A DNA stretch of 64,000 nt from Isoetes taiwanensis (lineage: Eukaryota; Streptophyta; Lycopodiopsida; Isoetales; Isoetaceae): the NCBI GenBank assembly GCA_021234155.1, contig JAJEKV010000011.1, positions 3,347,069 through 3,411,068 of the forward strand. Reading direction: 5' to 3'. Below, piece after piece: positions 52,659-62,414 of the stretch (within the stretch, counting starts at the first letter, position 1; each line of letters opens with the position of its first letter). Made by a program: the position numbers and the translations under genes. The notes under the pieces are model-generated. The model saw nothing but the letters and a program-made list of their open reading frames with translations. It was not told the origin of the DNA and did not search any database.

Positions 52659-53626
52659 TCTTATATTATAATGTTATACCGTAAGTGCGTAGTGCATCGA
52701 GCCCTAATTTGAATGGCCGAGATCATCTGGATGCATTCAAAGGCCTAGATTTATTGCACGACTTACCAACACTGTGATTGGTCATGCGTCGATCTCTTAA
52801 GGGGAAAGGGTAAATGAAAAGGGGGAAAAGGAAAAGGGAAGTGGAAAGAGAGAATGTGAAGGGCAAAAAGGCATGGGGAAAAGGGAAAAGGGTAAAAGGA
52901 AAAGGGAAAAAAGAAAAAAGGGAAAAAAGGAAAAGAAAAGGGAATGGGAAAAAGGGCATGGGAAAAGGAAAATAGAAAAGAAAAAAGAATGGAAAAGGGG
53001 GGAAAGAGAGAGAGGCACGGGAAAAAGAAAATGAGGAAAATGGAAAAGGGGAAGAGACAAAGGGAACATGGAAAAGGGAAAGAGGGAAAGGGTGAGGAGA
53101 TGGAAAAAGGGAAGGTAAAAAGGGCATGAAAAACGGAAGGGAGAAAAGAAAAATGGAAGGGAAAAGGTTACACAAAAAAGAGAGGAAAAGAGTGGGAAAA
53201 GGAGGAAAAGAAAGGGAAAAAAGAGAAGGGAAAATAGGCATGGAAAAGGGCGAAAGAGAAAAAGGTTAAGAAAAAGGGAAGACATGGAAAAAGGGTGGGG
53301 AAAAGAGAAGGCATAAAAAAAGAGAAAGGGGAAGGGAAAAGGGCAAAGAAAAAAGAGAAGAGGGAAAACGTGGAGAAAAGAGCAAAAGGGAAGGGAAAAA
53401 GATTATCGGGAACAGGGAAGGGGGAAGGAAAGGGATGGGAAAACAAGGAAACATGTGAGAAAGACGAAAAAAAAAAGAAAAGAAAAAAAAAGTAGAGAAA
53501 ATAAGAAAAACTGAAATGCGGGATAGAGCAAAAGGGAAAGTGAAAGGGATAGGGCTTTTCTCACTGCATCCCAAAGCATTTACAGGCTCTCAACTTATGC
53601 CCAGCAACGCTGGGCACCATTACTAG
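52659..53626 (+). mobile_element. Non-autonomous Helitron 1 (968 bp)
   Basis: 5' end TCTTATATTATAATG after an A (52658); 3' end with the hairpin TGCCCAGCAACGCTGGGCA (53599-53617), then CCATTACTAG and a T (53627). TC start, hairpin, CTRR end and A^T insertion without target duplication are the Helitron signature. It shares both ends and about 130 bp of subterminal sequence with 60502-62253. The interior (52800-53540) is a purine-rich GGGAAAA-type tract. Confidence 0.9.
52800..53540. repeat. Purine-rich low-complexity tract in Helitron 1
   Basis: Irregular (GGGAAAA)n-like sequence, almost entirely A and G on the plus strand with occasional CATGG and T interruptions. Open frames on the minus strand rich in Phe, Ser, Pro and Leu are a by-product of composition. 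Confidence 0.9.
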
Positions 53627-53690
53627 TATAATATAATAGAATAGTTTTTTTAACGTCCACGGAGACCAATAGGTCATGGGACCCATACAA
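53627..53690. mobile_element. Retroposon 3' end fragment
   Basis: (AATAG)-type tail, then TTAACGTCCACGGAGACCAA TAGGTCATGGGACC, similar to TTAATCGCGTCCGTAGACCA after the LINE tail at 16917. The fragment stops where the YR element begins; 58536-58615 may be its continuation. Confidence 0.5.
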
Positions 53691-53848
53691 TGCCACGGTT
53701 CTATTGCGATAGCAATAGAACCGTCATTCCTTGGATGGGGACGCCCCATCTCCTCGCCCTCCTACTTATAGACCAGTTTTCCACTTTATTGGCCATCGGC
53801 GTTCTCTTGGGCTTTGCTTTGGTCGCTTGCACCTCTACCTAGCTTCCC
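53691..53848 (+). repeat. A1 terminal repeat of YR element 3
   Basis: Opens with ACGGTTCTATTGC, spacer GATA, GCAATAGAACCGT (13-bp arms). Contains CTACTTATAGACC as TATA-like box. Matches 57772-57925, in which the palindrome has lost 4 bp at its centre (CTATTGAGCAATAG). Confidence 0.88.
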
Positions 53849-53975
53849 AGCACCCCACGCCAGCCAGAGCCATCCACACCAAGACAAGCTTCATCCACAC
53901 CAAGACGAGCTTGTGGTGGTCGCCCCTGATCGCTCTTCATCCCTACCTGCTTTCCACGTCCGGTTGCTGCATCCT

Positions 53976-53986
53976 CTAAGGTAAGT
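53976..53986 (+). promoter_or_regulatory. Consensus 5' splice site in the YR element leader
   Basis: CTCTAAG|GTAAGT is a perfect plant donor about 130 bp after A1. A pyrimidine-rich acceptor TTTTTTCTAG ends at 55769, before the coding part. A leader intron would bring the A1 promoter next to the genes. Confidence 0.45.
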
Positions 53987-55110
53987 CTGTTATTTTCTTT
54001 ACGGTTTTAATCTCTCCCTTTGCTTGAATCTATGTGCCACGCTCTGTGGATGCTGCGAGTAAGTGAGTTTCGACAGCGGTCTTGGTTAGTCTCGTGGTGC
54101 TTTATCTGGTTTTATGCATTGAACTCGTTTCTGTTATGTGGTTTCTTTCTCTGTCGGTTTATTCTGGTTGTTTTTTGTTGGTTTGATCGGTTTCTTCTGG
54201 TTGTTTTTGTTGGTTTGATCGGCCCTCAGCCCGCTTGGGCAAGTTTTGGCCCCCGTTTGCCGTCTGCCAGATCGATTGACAGTAGGGCATCAACCGGTCT
54301 GTTTTGTCCGATCAGCATGAATCGGCCCGGGGGCCGTTATGGCTTCACAGATCCTTCCGTTAAGCTCCTCCTTTTTTTCCTATGTTCTGGCCGATTATCC
54401 CTATCTGTGTTTGTTGGTTCAGTACTTGGGCCTGCATTTTTGATAAATCCCTTTGGTTTGATCGCCCACGATTTTGGCAGGCAAGACCCCGGTTTGCCGT
54501 CTGGGATTGATTGGCGTTTGGGGCATCAGGCCGGTTGCTTTTTTGGTCCGATCGGCTGGTTTGGTGCTAGGCCGTAGAGATTTAATCAATTTCTTCGGTG
54601 TACCATAGATAGGCGGTTACATTCTTTTTCTCCCTTGAGCCCGATTCTTCAAGATAAATTTTCTTCAATCTAGGCCGATTCTGTTCTCTTCTCTATTATC
54701 GGCCGATTCTCTACCTCATTCTTTTCGGCCCCGCTTTATGGCTCACGATCACCACCTCGGGTTTCGACCCCCTTTTTGTTTGTTTACGGTTTTACGCTTT
54801 TATTGTTTAGGTATTTTGCCATCGCCACCGCCTCGCCTTCTTTTAATAGGGGATGCAGATTCGATCCCCTGTTTTACGGGGATGCCCAGACCGGGTTCTC
54901 CTGGCATTAGCTCCCCTTTTTTGTCGTTGGACGTTGCCTATCTTCTCCTCTTCTCTCAAGTTCACTTTCTCCTCTTCTCTCAAGTTTGTTTTTTGAGTTT
55001 TTTCGGTTTCAAGGTTCGTTGGATAGCTCTATGATTTTGTGATTACCCCTTTTTCCTAGGGGTTCTTTATGATGTTTGTTCGGTAGTAGTCGTTCGTTTT
55101 TTGTTATATG
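53987..55110. other. Leader region of YR element 3
   Basis: T-rich, with repeated short strings such as TTTGATCGGTTT, GGCCGATTCT and TCTGTTTGTTGGTT. Open frames (54020-54577, 54738-55034) have no recognised motif and low-complexity composition. Considered intronic or untranslated. Confidence 0.5.
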
Positions 55111-55117
55111 GGCTCTA

Positions 55118-55740
55118 GTTTGCTCTCTCCTTGGGCATATGATTGGTTATAACGACCCCATGATTATTTTATTTTTGCTCTATAAATTTGGTATTTTGCT
55201 TGCATATGTTTATGGTCATTAGTATCACCTTTAGGATCTTTCATATATTGCTTTCACCTTTAGTTTGCTCTCTCCTTGGGCATACGATTGGTTATAATGA
55301 CCCCATGGTTATTTTATTTTTTGCCCTATAAATTTGGTAATTTGCTTGCATATTTCCAGTTTTATGGTCATTGTTTCCCTAGTATCACCTTTAGGATCGT
55401 CATATGATTGCTTTCACCTTTAGTTTGCTCTCTCCTCATATGATTGGTTATAACAACCCCATGGTTATTTTAATTTTTGCTCTATAAATTTGATAGTTTG
55501 CTTGCATATGTCCGGTTTTATGGTCATTGTTTCCCCAGCATCACCTTTAGGATCTCTTCATATGATTGCTTTCACCTTTAGTTTGCTCTCTCCTTGGGCA
55601 TATGATTGGTTATAACGTCCCTATGGTTATTTTATTTTTTGCTCTATAAATTTGGTATTTTCCCTGCATATTTCCGGTATTATGGTCATTGTTTCCCCAG
55701 TATCACCTTTTGGATCTCTCATATCGTCTAGGGTCACCTC
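55118..55740 (+). repeat. Four tandem repeats of about 145-160 bp in the YR element leader
   Basis: Units begin with GTTTGCTCTCTCC at 55118, 55263, 55423 and 55581 and share TATGATTGGTTATAA(C/T), CCCATGRTTATTTTA and TATCACCTTTAGGATC in the same order. Absent from copies 1 and 2. Confidence 0.85.
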
Positions 55741-56435
55741 GACTATAATTTCCCTTGCATTTTTTCTAGGTTGCTAAGGTTTTGTCTCATGGTCGTTAGT
55801 TGTCTTTCCCCCGGTGTGTTGTGGACGATATCTCTATACGTTTGTGTTGTTGTGGTTAGTGCATCGTCCATCCTTTTTATTTTTCTCTCCCCATGCTATA
55901 TTTGTATGTCTTTTTTTTTCGTTTGTTGTTTGTCCGTTCTAATCGTGCGACTTATACATTTACTAGACTTTTTACTGACATGGCGGTCGTTATTGGCTCT
56001 CCCAACACATCTCGAGGCTTCTTTACGAGCCGGCGAGGCGGCGGGTTGCTTATCGATCTTTGCCCCTTCTACCCCCTTTGTCAGGCGTGCACGCGATTGC
56101 GATTTCTATTGCACTGAGGTGCCCTCCATACACTCCTCTGGCTGCTTACATTTGAACTGCCATGCCCGTGATCCCTCTGTGCGGATGCACGAGCATGACT
56201 TTCTCACTTGGGTTCGCCGGTCCATCTCGGGTTGTCTCTTACGTTTCTTTTGCCCCGATTCGCCTCCGGTTTTTCTCCGGCTTCAGTGAGGTCCTTCTAT
56301 AGGGCTTAACCATTCCTTGCCGGCCGCGGGCCTCCATTCCTTCTCCATCTTTGGATATGGTGCCTCGGTTTCTGCAGACCCTCCGATTCTGGATGGCACA
56401 GATCTGAGCCTTGATCTTCACCCGCCCTGGCGTGC

Positions 56436-56830
56436 GTGCATGAGCAGATTGAGGTGCCCGCCGGAGGTTCGAGAAGCGAGGCGTCTCGGCCTGTTCATTT
56501 CCCAACTTTAAGAGGGAATCGTCAGCGCCACCAATATGAGTTCCTTTGTGCCCGCGGAGTCAAGATTAGGAGCTTCATGCCCGTTTGGCGGACTTTGTCC
56601 CCTCCCGGGCCCGTCGATTCTTGATTATTGAGGAAGGTAAAGTACGCCCTCTGCGAGAGGATGAAGTTTTTGATTATTGGCGATCGCGAAGGCTATGATG
56701 TCGCCTTGGATTTTGATGACCATGCGGGCCCCGCTTTATCTGCTGATGATTCCAGGAAATTGAAGCTAGCTCGACAAATGCACCGTGATCGACGCCCCTC
56801 TGCTTCAAAACCCTCTGCTTGTCCTCCACT
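56436..56830 (+). pseudogene. Gag-like protein of YR element 3
   Basis: Two frames cover the same blocks as 9667-10305: HEQIEVPAGG and RQRHQYEFLCARG in 56436-56624, then ERMKFLIIGDREGYDVALDF and LSADDSRKLKLARQMHRDRR from 56670. The second block is the most conserved part between the two lineages. A frame change near 56630 and one where it meets the recombinase (about 56830) are the visible defects. Confidence 0.65.
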
Positions 56831-57716
56831 CCCGCGCGCCCTCGACCTTGCTCAGTTATTCTTCCGCCTGGCTACAATTTCGTCGTTGGTGTCATTCTCA
56901 GCAGCTTACGTCCTTGCCTGCTTCCTCTTTGCATGTTGCTGCATTCTTTTCCTCCTTGATTTCCACCCATCGTAGTCCTACTTCTATAGGGATCGCGTCT
57001 GCCGCAATTACCTTCTTTCATAGCTTGGTCAACCTCCCATCTCCTTGTTCGGCCCCCCTTCCTGCTTTGGTCCGCCAAGCCGCTCCTCGTACCCACACTT
57101 CTTCACGGCGGCATTTACCTCTTACCGCGTCTCACGTCCGCCAGGTCATCTCCCTTCTCGCCCCCGCAAGAGCCGATTGGCGCAGCCTCATGAAAGCATG
57201 CCTTGTCACTATCTGCTTTGCTAGTTTTCTCCGCATCTCTGAGGCACTGCACTTGAATTGGCGCGACCTATCTTTTTCCCGACTTCGTCGGTTGCATATC
57301 CGCGAGGTCTAAGTGCGACCGATGCGCTGGGCGGGGAGGTCCTCATAGCCCGCACATTCTCCCCCTTTTGCCCGGTCATGTTATTGCAGCGTATATTGTC
57401 CGCCTGCTGTTTTCGCACCTCTGACCCACCTGAGGGAGGTCCGATCTTTTGCTCATCCTTGTCCTCCACGCGCCCTTTGTCTTATGCTGCTGCCCGTTCT
57501 TGGTGGTTTGAGGCCCTGCGTCTTATCGGTTTGGAGCCTCACGATTTTGGCACCCATGCGGGCCGTAGGGGCGGTGCCACCACAGCTGCTGCCACGTCTG
57601 TTCCTTCGGACATTGTCCGCTCTCATGGGCGTTGGCGCTCTGCTACTTCCCACTCACGCTACATTCTACCCGATATTCAGGAGCGTCTCACTGTTTCTCG
57701 CCATCTGGGTCTTTGA
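56800..57716 (+). pseudogene. Tyrosine recombinase of YR element 3, one frameshift
   Basis: Frame one (56785-57312): core-binding domain RAPSTLLSYSSAWLQFRRWC ... LPASSLHVAAFFSSL ... LPLTASHVRQVISLL, then the catalytic domain starts with CLVTICFASFLRISEALHLN, whose R is the first catalytic arginine. The frame changes at about 57300. Frame two (57258-57716) continues with a WWFEALRLIG helix and FGTHAGRRGGATTAA (HxxR), SHGRWRSATSHSRYIL (H/W and the nucleophile Y). All conserved residues R, HxxR, H/W and Y are present; the Lys in the beta-hairpin falls in the damaged stretch. Such enzymes cut and rejoin DNA through a 3'-phosphotyrosine link and would integrate the element without target duplication. 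Confidence 0.85.
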
Positions 57717-57737
57717 GGTAGGTTCCTCTTCTTTCGG

Positions 57738-57925
57738 CCACTTGTGTGTAGATCAGGACCCATCCTAGGAATGCCACGGTTCTATTGAGCAATAGAACCG
57801 TCATTCCTTGGATGGGGACGCCCCATCTCCTCGCCCTCCTACTTATAGACCAGTTTTCCACTTTATTGGCCATCGGCGTTCTCTTGGGCTTTGCTTTGGT
57901 TGCTTGCACCTCTACCTAACTTCCC
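57738..57925 (+). repeat. B1-A2 junction repeat of YR element 3
   Basis: B1 (57738-57773) and A2 (57772-57925) share the bases at the joint, as in copies 1 and 2. Confidence 0.88.
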
Positions 57926-58499
57926 GCCCTTCCCCCCCACTTTTTTGTCCTTCATTGGATGAGAGTTCGTTTTCACTTGTTCGGTTGGGTTCCTTAGGTT
58001 TGTTGGGGGTCCTTGGGGGCATGTGTATAGATATTTTTTCTTCTTCTCTCGGCGTGGCGATGTCCCGGGGGATTCACACAGAAGACCCGTATAAACCTAG
58101 TGAGTGTGTGGAAGGGGGTTTTTTCTTAATGTTTTCGTACGTATACTAGGGGTTTAAATCCCCCTCTTACTGACATTCTAGTGTATTTTCTCCATGGAAG
58201 GGGTGTTTTTCCAATACTTTTGCGTACGTATATAGGGGTGTTTCTTCTCACCTTAAGCACGCAGGTGGCATATGCTCATGTGATAAAGGTGAATGCCCCG
58301 GGGGCGATGTTGCCTCCGAGGCGGTACCAACCGACAGTCCTAGTAATGTTTTCCGGTTGGTCGACCGTAGCTTTCTCTCGGCGTAGCCCTGTGGCTTCCG
58401 AGATTGTTTTTTCTCTCTGTCTTCAGGGCATCGTTCCTCGCCTACTATGGAACTTCTAACGACTAATGGGTTCTCTCTTTCCAGATTCTCTCCCTCTAA
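57926..58499. other. Spacer between A2 and B2 of YR element 3
   Basis: Non-coding. TTCTCTCGGCGTGGC and TTTCTCTCGGCGTAGCC blocks with GCCTCCGAGGC(G/A)GTACCA between them correspond to 11357-11400 in copy 2, so this spacer is part of the element's conserved structure. Confidence 0.6.
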
Positions 58500-58535
58500 C
58501 CACTTGTGTGTAGATCAGGACCCATCCTAGGAATG
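58500..58535 (+). repeat. B2 terminal repeat of YR element 3
   Basis: 36 bp identical to B1 at 57738-57773. It marks the right end of the element. Confidence 0.9.
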
Positions 58536-58615
58536 GGCTAGTACAATCATTACTACTAGGATTAAAAAACCCCTGCCTCGAAAGGTTTTCAAGGGAAAAA
58601 CCTTTGCAGTAATAT
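58536..58615. repeat. Dispersed repeat shared with 23425-23513
   Basis: TACTACTAGGATTAAAAAAC, then CCC(C)TGCCTCGAAAGG and GGGAAAAACCTTTGCAGTAA, matching the retroposon piece at 23433-23495. It may be the other side of the fragment 53627-53690, split by the YR element. Confidence 0.6.
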
Positions 58616-60501
58616 CCTTATTCTCGAAAAATATGTTTTAAGCAAAAAACGATATCACAGACTTTTCTTGTTTGCAATATTTAATTGAAACTATTTGTCG
58701 TGTTTTTAAGATCATTATCAATTTGTTCAGTTAGCTTTCAAGTTCAAGGACTCTTTGCATAAACATAAGCTCTGTTCAATCCAATTTCTGTTCATTTCAA
58801 ATCTTTACTAATTCCCCAGCAGTTTCTTAACTTTGTCTCAAGCAAGCTCAGATTTCATAACTTGTTTCATGATAAACTACTATTAAAATAAGCTCCAAGC
58901 AACAAAATGTAGCTATATCATTTTCAAATAAAAAACTTGTAAACACATTAATGTACTAGCAACAATTAGAGCTCCAAGTAATAACATCATGAATACATAT
59001 GCCATTGCAACTCTCAAAAAATGCTCAACAAGTTAAATAGATTTCAGATGAGTTGTGTACTTCAGTTGCTTTCCTTGATACAAATGTTCATGCCATTATA
59101 GTTAAAGTCCCAAGTGCAAGTGGGATTTAAAGAAACTGATGGTTGCAGTTTGTCATTCCGGTTTCTAATACTATACTGTTATTATTAGACTTGCATATGT
59201 TGACTACTGTGCCGAAGACAACTTGCATACAAGGCAAAAAAGATGGAGTTTGCAAGATATGAATAGACATTTATGCAAGAGCACATGTGCACTCCTTTGC
59301 TACAGATAATCATATGGTTCTGGGCCATAAGAACATTCTTAAGTACATTTGCTTAGAAAAGCTCTTTGTGAGGCCTGAAAAAACATCCAGTAGTCTAGCT
59401 TCGATGTGCGTATACATTGAGAATCACAGTTTGCACCTTCCTTCTGCAATGCAAGATAGTCTGTCACCCAAGTTAGTCTATTGCATAGCCTTTCCCCCGA
59501 GAGATTTTCACGTAGATCGAATAGCAATCACAAGGCCCCCAAAATTGAATCATTATAATTTTTTTTTAATGGTTTGTTGGTGAAAACCAAATCCATAAAT
59601 CAGTACATGTTTGTGGGTTCAAAAGTTTACAAACCATGTCTAGTTATTTAATATGGTTCATCAACATATTTTTTAAAGGTGATAAGACAACATTGTTTTA
59701 TGACATGGTATTGAAACATGGCAATCTTAATTGGTTTTTATAACAACTTAACCTATATGATATTCTAATATAGTTCATCAACATATTTTTCTAAGATGAT
59801 AAGACAACATTGTTTTATGACATGATGTTGAAACATGGCAATTTTAATTGGTCTATGTAACAGCTTAAACTATATGATATGTACTACTGTTTAATAGGTC
59901 ACATTTATTAGACTGGTATTTGATCGCATCTATCTTCTTTCAAAGATATTGACATGGTAATGTTAAGCGCATAATTATCATGACATTTTATAGTGATTAA
60001 TCACTAGTACACAACCTGGTAAACAATCTTGGTTTAAATATGCTAATATGACTTTTTTTACCCTATTTTCTCCATGGTACTAAAACATAATTATTTCAGC
60101 TAATTTTTCTAGCAACTTAAATGTCTGATACGAACTAATGATTCGTATTTCAAGTTTAATAGAATGGTATTTGATCGTATCTATACATGGTAAATTATTT
60201 GGATATTTTGTAGCAATTAATGGACAACATATAAAGCGGCAAATTGACATGGTTTGAATATGATTTTTTTTCCCTATAATTTGGAATAGTTAATCATTAC
60301 GATTTGGAAACGGTGTAGGTATACCTAGTTTCAACTATATGGTATTTAATAGTGCTGCTTGTGTGACATTTAGTGATATGAAATTGGAGCATAATAATTG
60401 ACCTTTTTGCATTTAAACCTTAATAATAAACTATCTTTAAATATAATTGTAGCCTTTACAATAACATTTAAAGGTTATTTTCTCCATTTCTTTTTGCACA
60501 A
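58616..60501. other. AT-rich non-coding stretch with a 117-bp tandem pair
   Basis: 59651-59768 and 59769-59885 are tandem copies (CATCAACATATTTTT, GATAAGACAACATTGTTTTA, GAAACATGGCAAT). No exon is recognised. Confidence 0.55.
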
Positions 60502-62253
60502 TCTTATATTATAAAGTTTTACTGTAAGTGTTGGACCACGCCCTAATTTAAATGGATGAGATTATCAGATTGCATCCGAAGGCCAAGATTTATCGCATGA
60601 CTTCCCACCACTGTGATGTATCGCTTTGATCTCTTAAGAGGAAAAGGAAATGGAAAAGGGAGGACGAAAGGGAAAAATGAAGGGTAAAAAGGCACGAGGA
60701 AAAGGGGAAGAGAGAAAGGGGAAAAGGGAAGGGAAAAAATGCATGGGAAAAAGGGGAATCGAAAAAGGGTGAGGAAAGGGAAAAATAGCATAGGAAAAAG
60801 GAAAAAATAAGGTAAAAGAAAAAGGGGAGGGAGGAAAAGGAAGGGAAAAAGGGCAACTAGAAAAAGGGGAAGAGGGAAAGGGTGAGGAAAAGAGGAAAAG
60901 GGAAGGGAAAAAGGGGAAGAGAAAAATGGTGGAAAGACGAAAAAAAGACATGGGAAAATAAAAAGGGAAAGAAAGAACGAAAAAGGAGGCGGAAATGGGA
61001 AAAAGGGCATGAGAAAATGGGAGGGGAAAATGGAAAAGAGGAAGAGGGGAGGAGGGGAAGGGCAAGAGACAAATTTGAAGAGGAAAAGGGTGAGCAAAAG
61101 AAAAAAGAAAGGGAAAAAGAGTATGGGAAAAGGGAAAGGAAAAAGGAAAAGAGGGATAGGGAAGTGGGAAATGGGAAATGGGAAAAGGGGAAGAGTGTGG
61201 GAAAGGAGGAAAAGGAGCACGTAAAAAATGAATGGCAAATGTCATGGAAAAATAAAAACGGAAAGAGAAATGGAAAAGGAAGGGGAAAAGAAAGGGAAAA
61301 GGGTACATAGAAAATGGATCTAAAAGGAAGGCAAAGGAAAAAAGAAAAGGGAGCAAAAGCGAGGGGTGGAAGGAAGGGAAAAAGGGCGCGAAGAAAAAGG
61401 AGAGCACAGGAAAAATGAAAGAGGCAAAGGGTGAGGAAAGGGAAAGAAAGCAAGGAAAATGGAAAAAGAAAAAAGAAAAAGGGGGATATGAAAAGGGAAA
61501 AACGAAAAAGGGGAAGAAGGGTGAGAAAATGAGGAAAAGGGGCACATAAAAAGGTGGGAAAAAAGAAATGATAAAAGGCATGGGAAAAAAGAAAGGGAAA
61601 GAGAAATAGGAAAAGGAAAGGGAATGGGGAAAAAGACAGAGGAAAAAGGAAAACGGCGGAGAAAGGATGAAAAAGGAAAAGGGAGGGGAAAAGCAAAAAG
61701 GATACAAGAAAAAGGGAAGAGAGAAATAAGAAAACGGAGGGCATGGGATAAAGAGGAAGAGGGTAGAAAAAGGAAGAAAAGGGGCACATGAAAAAGACGG
61801 GAAAAATGAAACAAAAAAACTGGCATGGGAAAAGGGAAAGGAAAAGAGAAATGAAGAGGAAAGGGAAAGGGAAAGGGAAAAAGGGTACGGAAAAATTAGA
61901 AAGAAATGGACAAGACCAAAAAGGGAAGGGAATGGAAGGGAAGGGAGAAGGTGGTTAAAATAAGAAAAAAGAAAAAAAGGGAGAAGGGAAAAAGAAGACA
62001 TATAGGGTAAATAGGAAAAATGGAAAAGGAAAAAAGAAAGTGCGTAATAGAATGATGAAAAAAAGAAACGCGGGATAGAGAAAAAGACAAAAGAAAGGGG
62101 AAGGGTGTCGAATACACAAAAACCTATTATAGCCCAGCAATACTGGACGTGGTTTCTATTATAGTAGATTTATGAAAAGGAGTCTGAGATGAACAGGTTT
62201 CCATCCACACATATTCCCAACTTATGCCCAGCAATGCTGGGCACCATTACTAG
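60502..62253 (+). mobile_element. Non-autonomous Helitron 2 (1,752 bp)
   Basis: 5' end TCTTATATTATAAAG after A (60501). 3' hairpin TGCCCAGCAATGCTGGGCA (62225-62243), CCATTACTAG, then T (62254). Ends match Helitron 1. A second, decayed terminal hairpin (GCCCAGCAATACTGGAC, 62132-62148) lies 80 bp inside, perhaps a former 3' end. Interior 60640-62100 is purine-rich. Confidence 0.9.
60640..62100. repeat. Purine-rich tract in Helitron 2
   Basis: About 1.46 kb of (GGGAAAA)n-like sequence with few pyrimidines, roughly twice the tract in Helitron 1. It creates a 455-codon open frame on the minus strand made almost only of Phe, Ser, Pro, Leu, Ile and His; this is not regarded as a gene. Confidence 0.9.
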
Positions 62254-62414
62254 TTAATGTATTGATTACATCTAGATATGTCAGTTGTAGCCAACAAATA
62301 TGCACCAACTACCTTTACAATGATTTAAGGTTTAACCTTTAAGATATAAACCTTTAATAATTGACCTTCTCCATTGCACAATAAACCTTAATACATGTAA
62401 TTACACTACAAGGG

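Larger units (their letters stand above)
53691..58535 (+). mobile_element. YR element 3: A1-[Gag-like, tyrosine recombinase]-B1-A2-B2
   Basis: A1 53691-53848; B1 57738-57773; A2 57772-57925; B2 58500-58535. B1 and B2 are 36-bp identical direct repeats beginning CCACTTGTGTGTAG and ending CCTAGGAATG. A1 and A2 are about 155-bp near-identical repeats opening with a palindrome. Length is 4.85 kb. Coding content is a decayed Gag-like frame followed within a few bases by a recombinase that keeps all catalytic residues but has a frameshift. No RT or RNase H motif was found in any frame between 53850 and 57740. The family is clearly related to copies 1 and 2 but diverged. Confidence 0.85.

Noticed and set aside
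52723-53446. Phe/Pro/Ser-rich minus-strand frames of up to 172 codons
   Set aside because: Same low-complexity cause in Helitron 1.
54020-54577. 185-codon frame in the leader of YR element 3
   Set aside because: Low-complexity, T-rich composition, no counterpart in copies 1 and 2, lies after a strong splice donor.
53691-57925. Ordinary LTR retrotransposon with about 155-bp LTRs
   Set aside because: No primer binding site after A1, no protease, RT or DDE integrase, and the second repeat is followed by a separate B2 copy.
53691-58535. Crypton DNA transposon
   Set aside because: Cryptons lack long split direct repeats of the A1 ... B1A2 ... B2 kind; content is Crypton-like but the termini are not.
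60634-62001. A 455-codon open frame on the minus strand
   Set aside because: It lies wholly in a purine-rich repeat inside a Helitron and is made of a few residues dictated by CT-rich composition; overlapping frames are open too.
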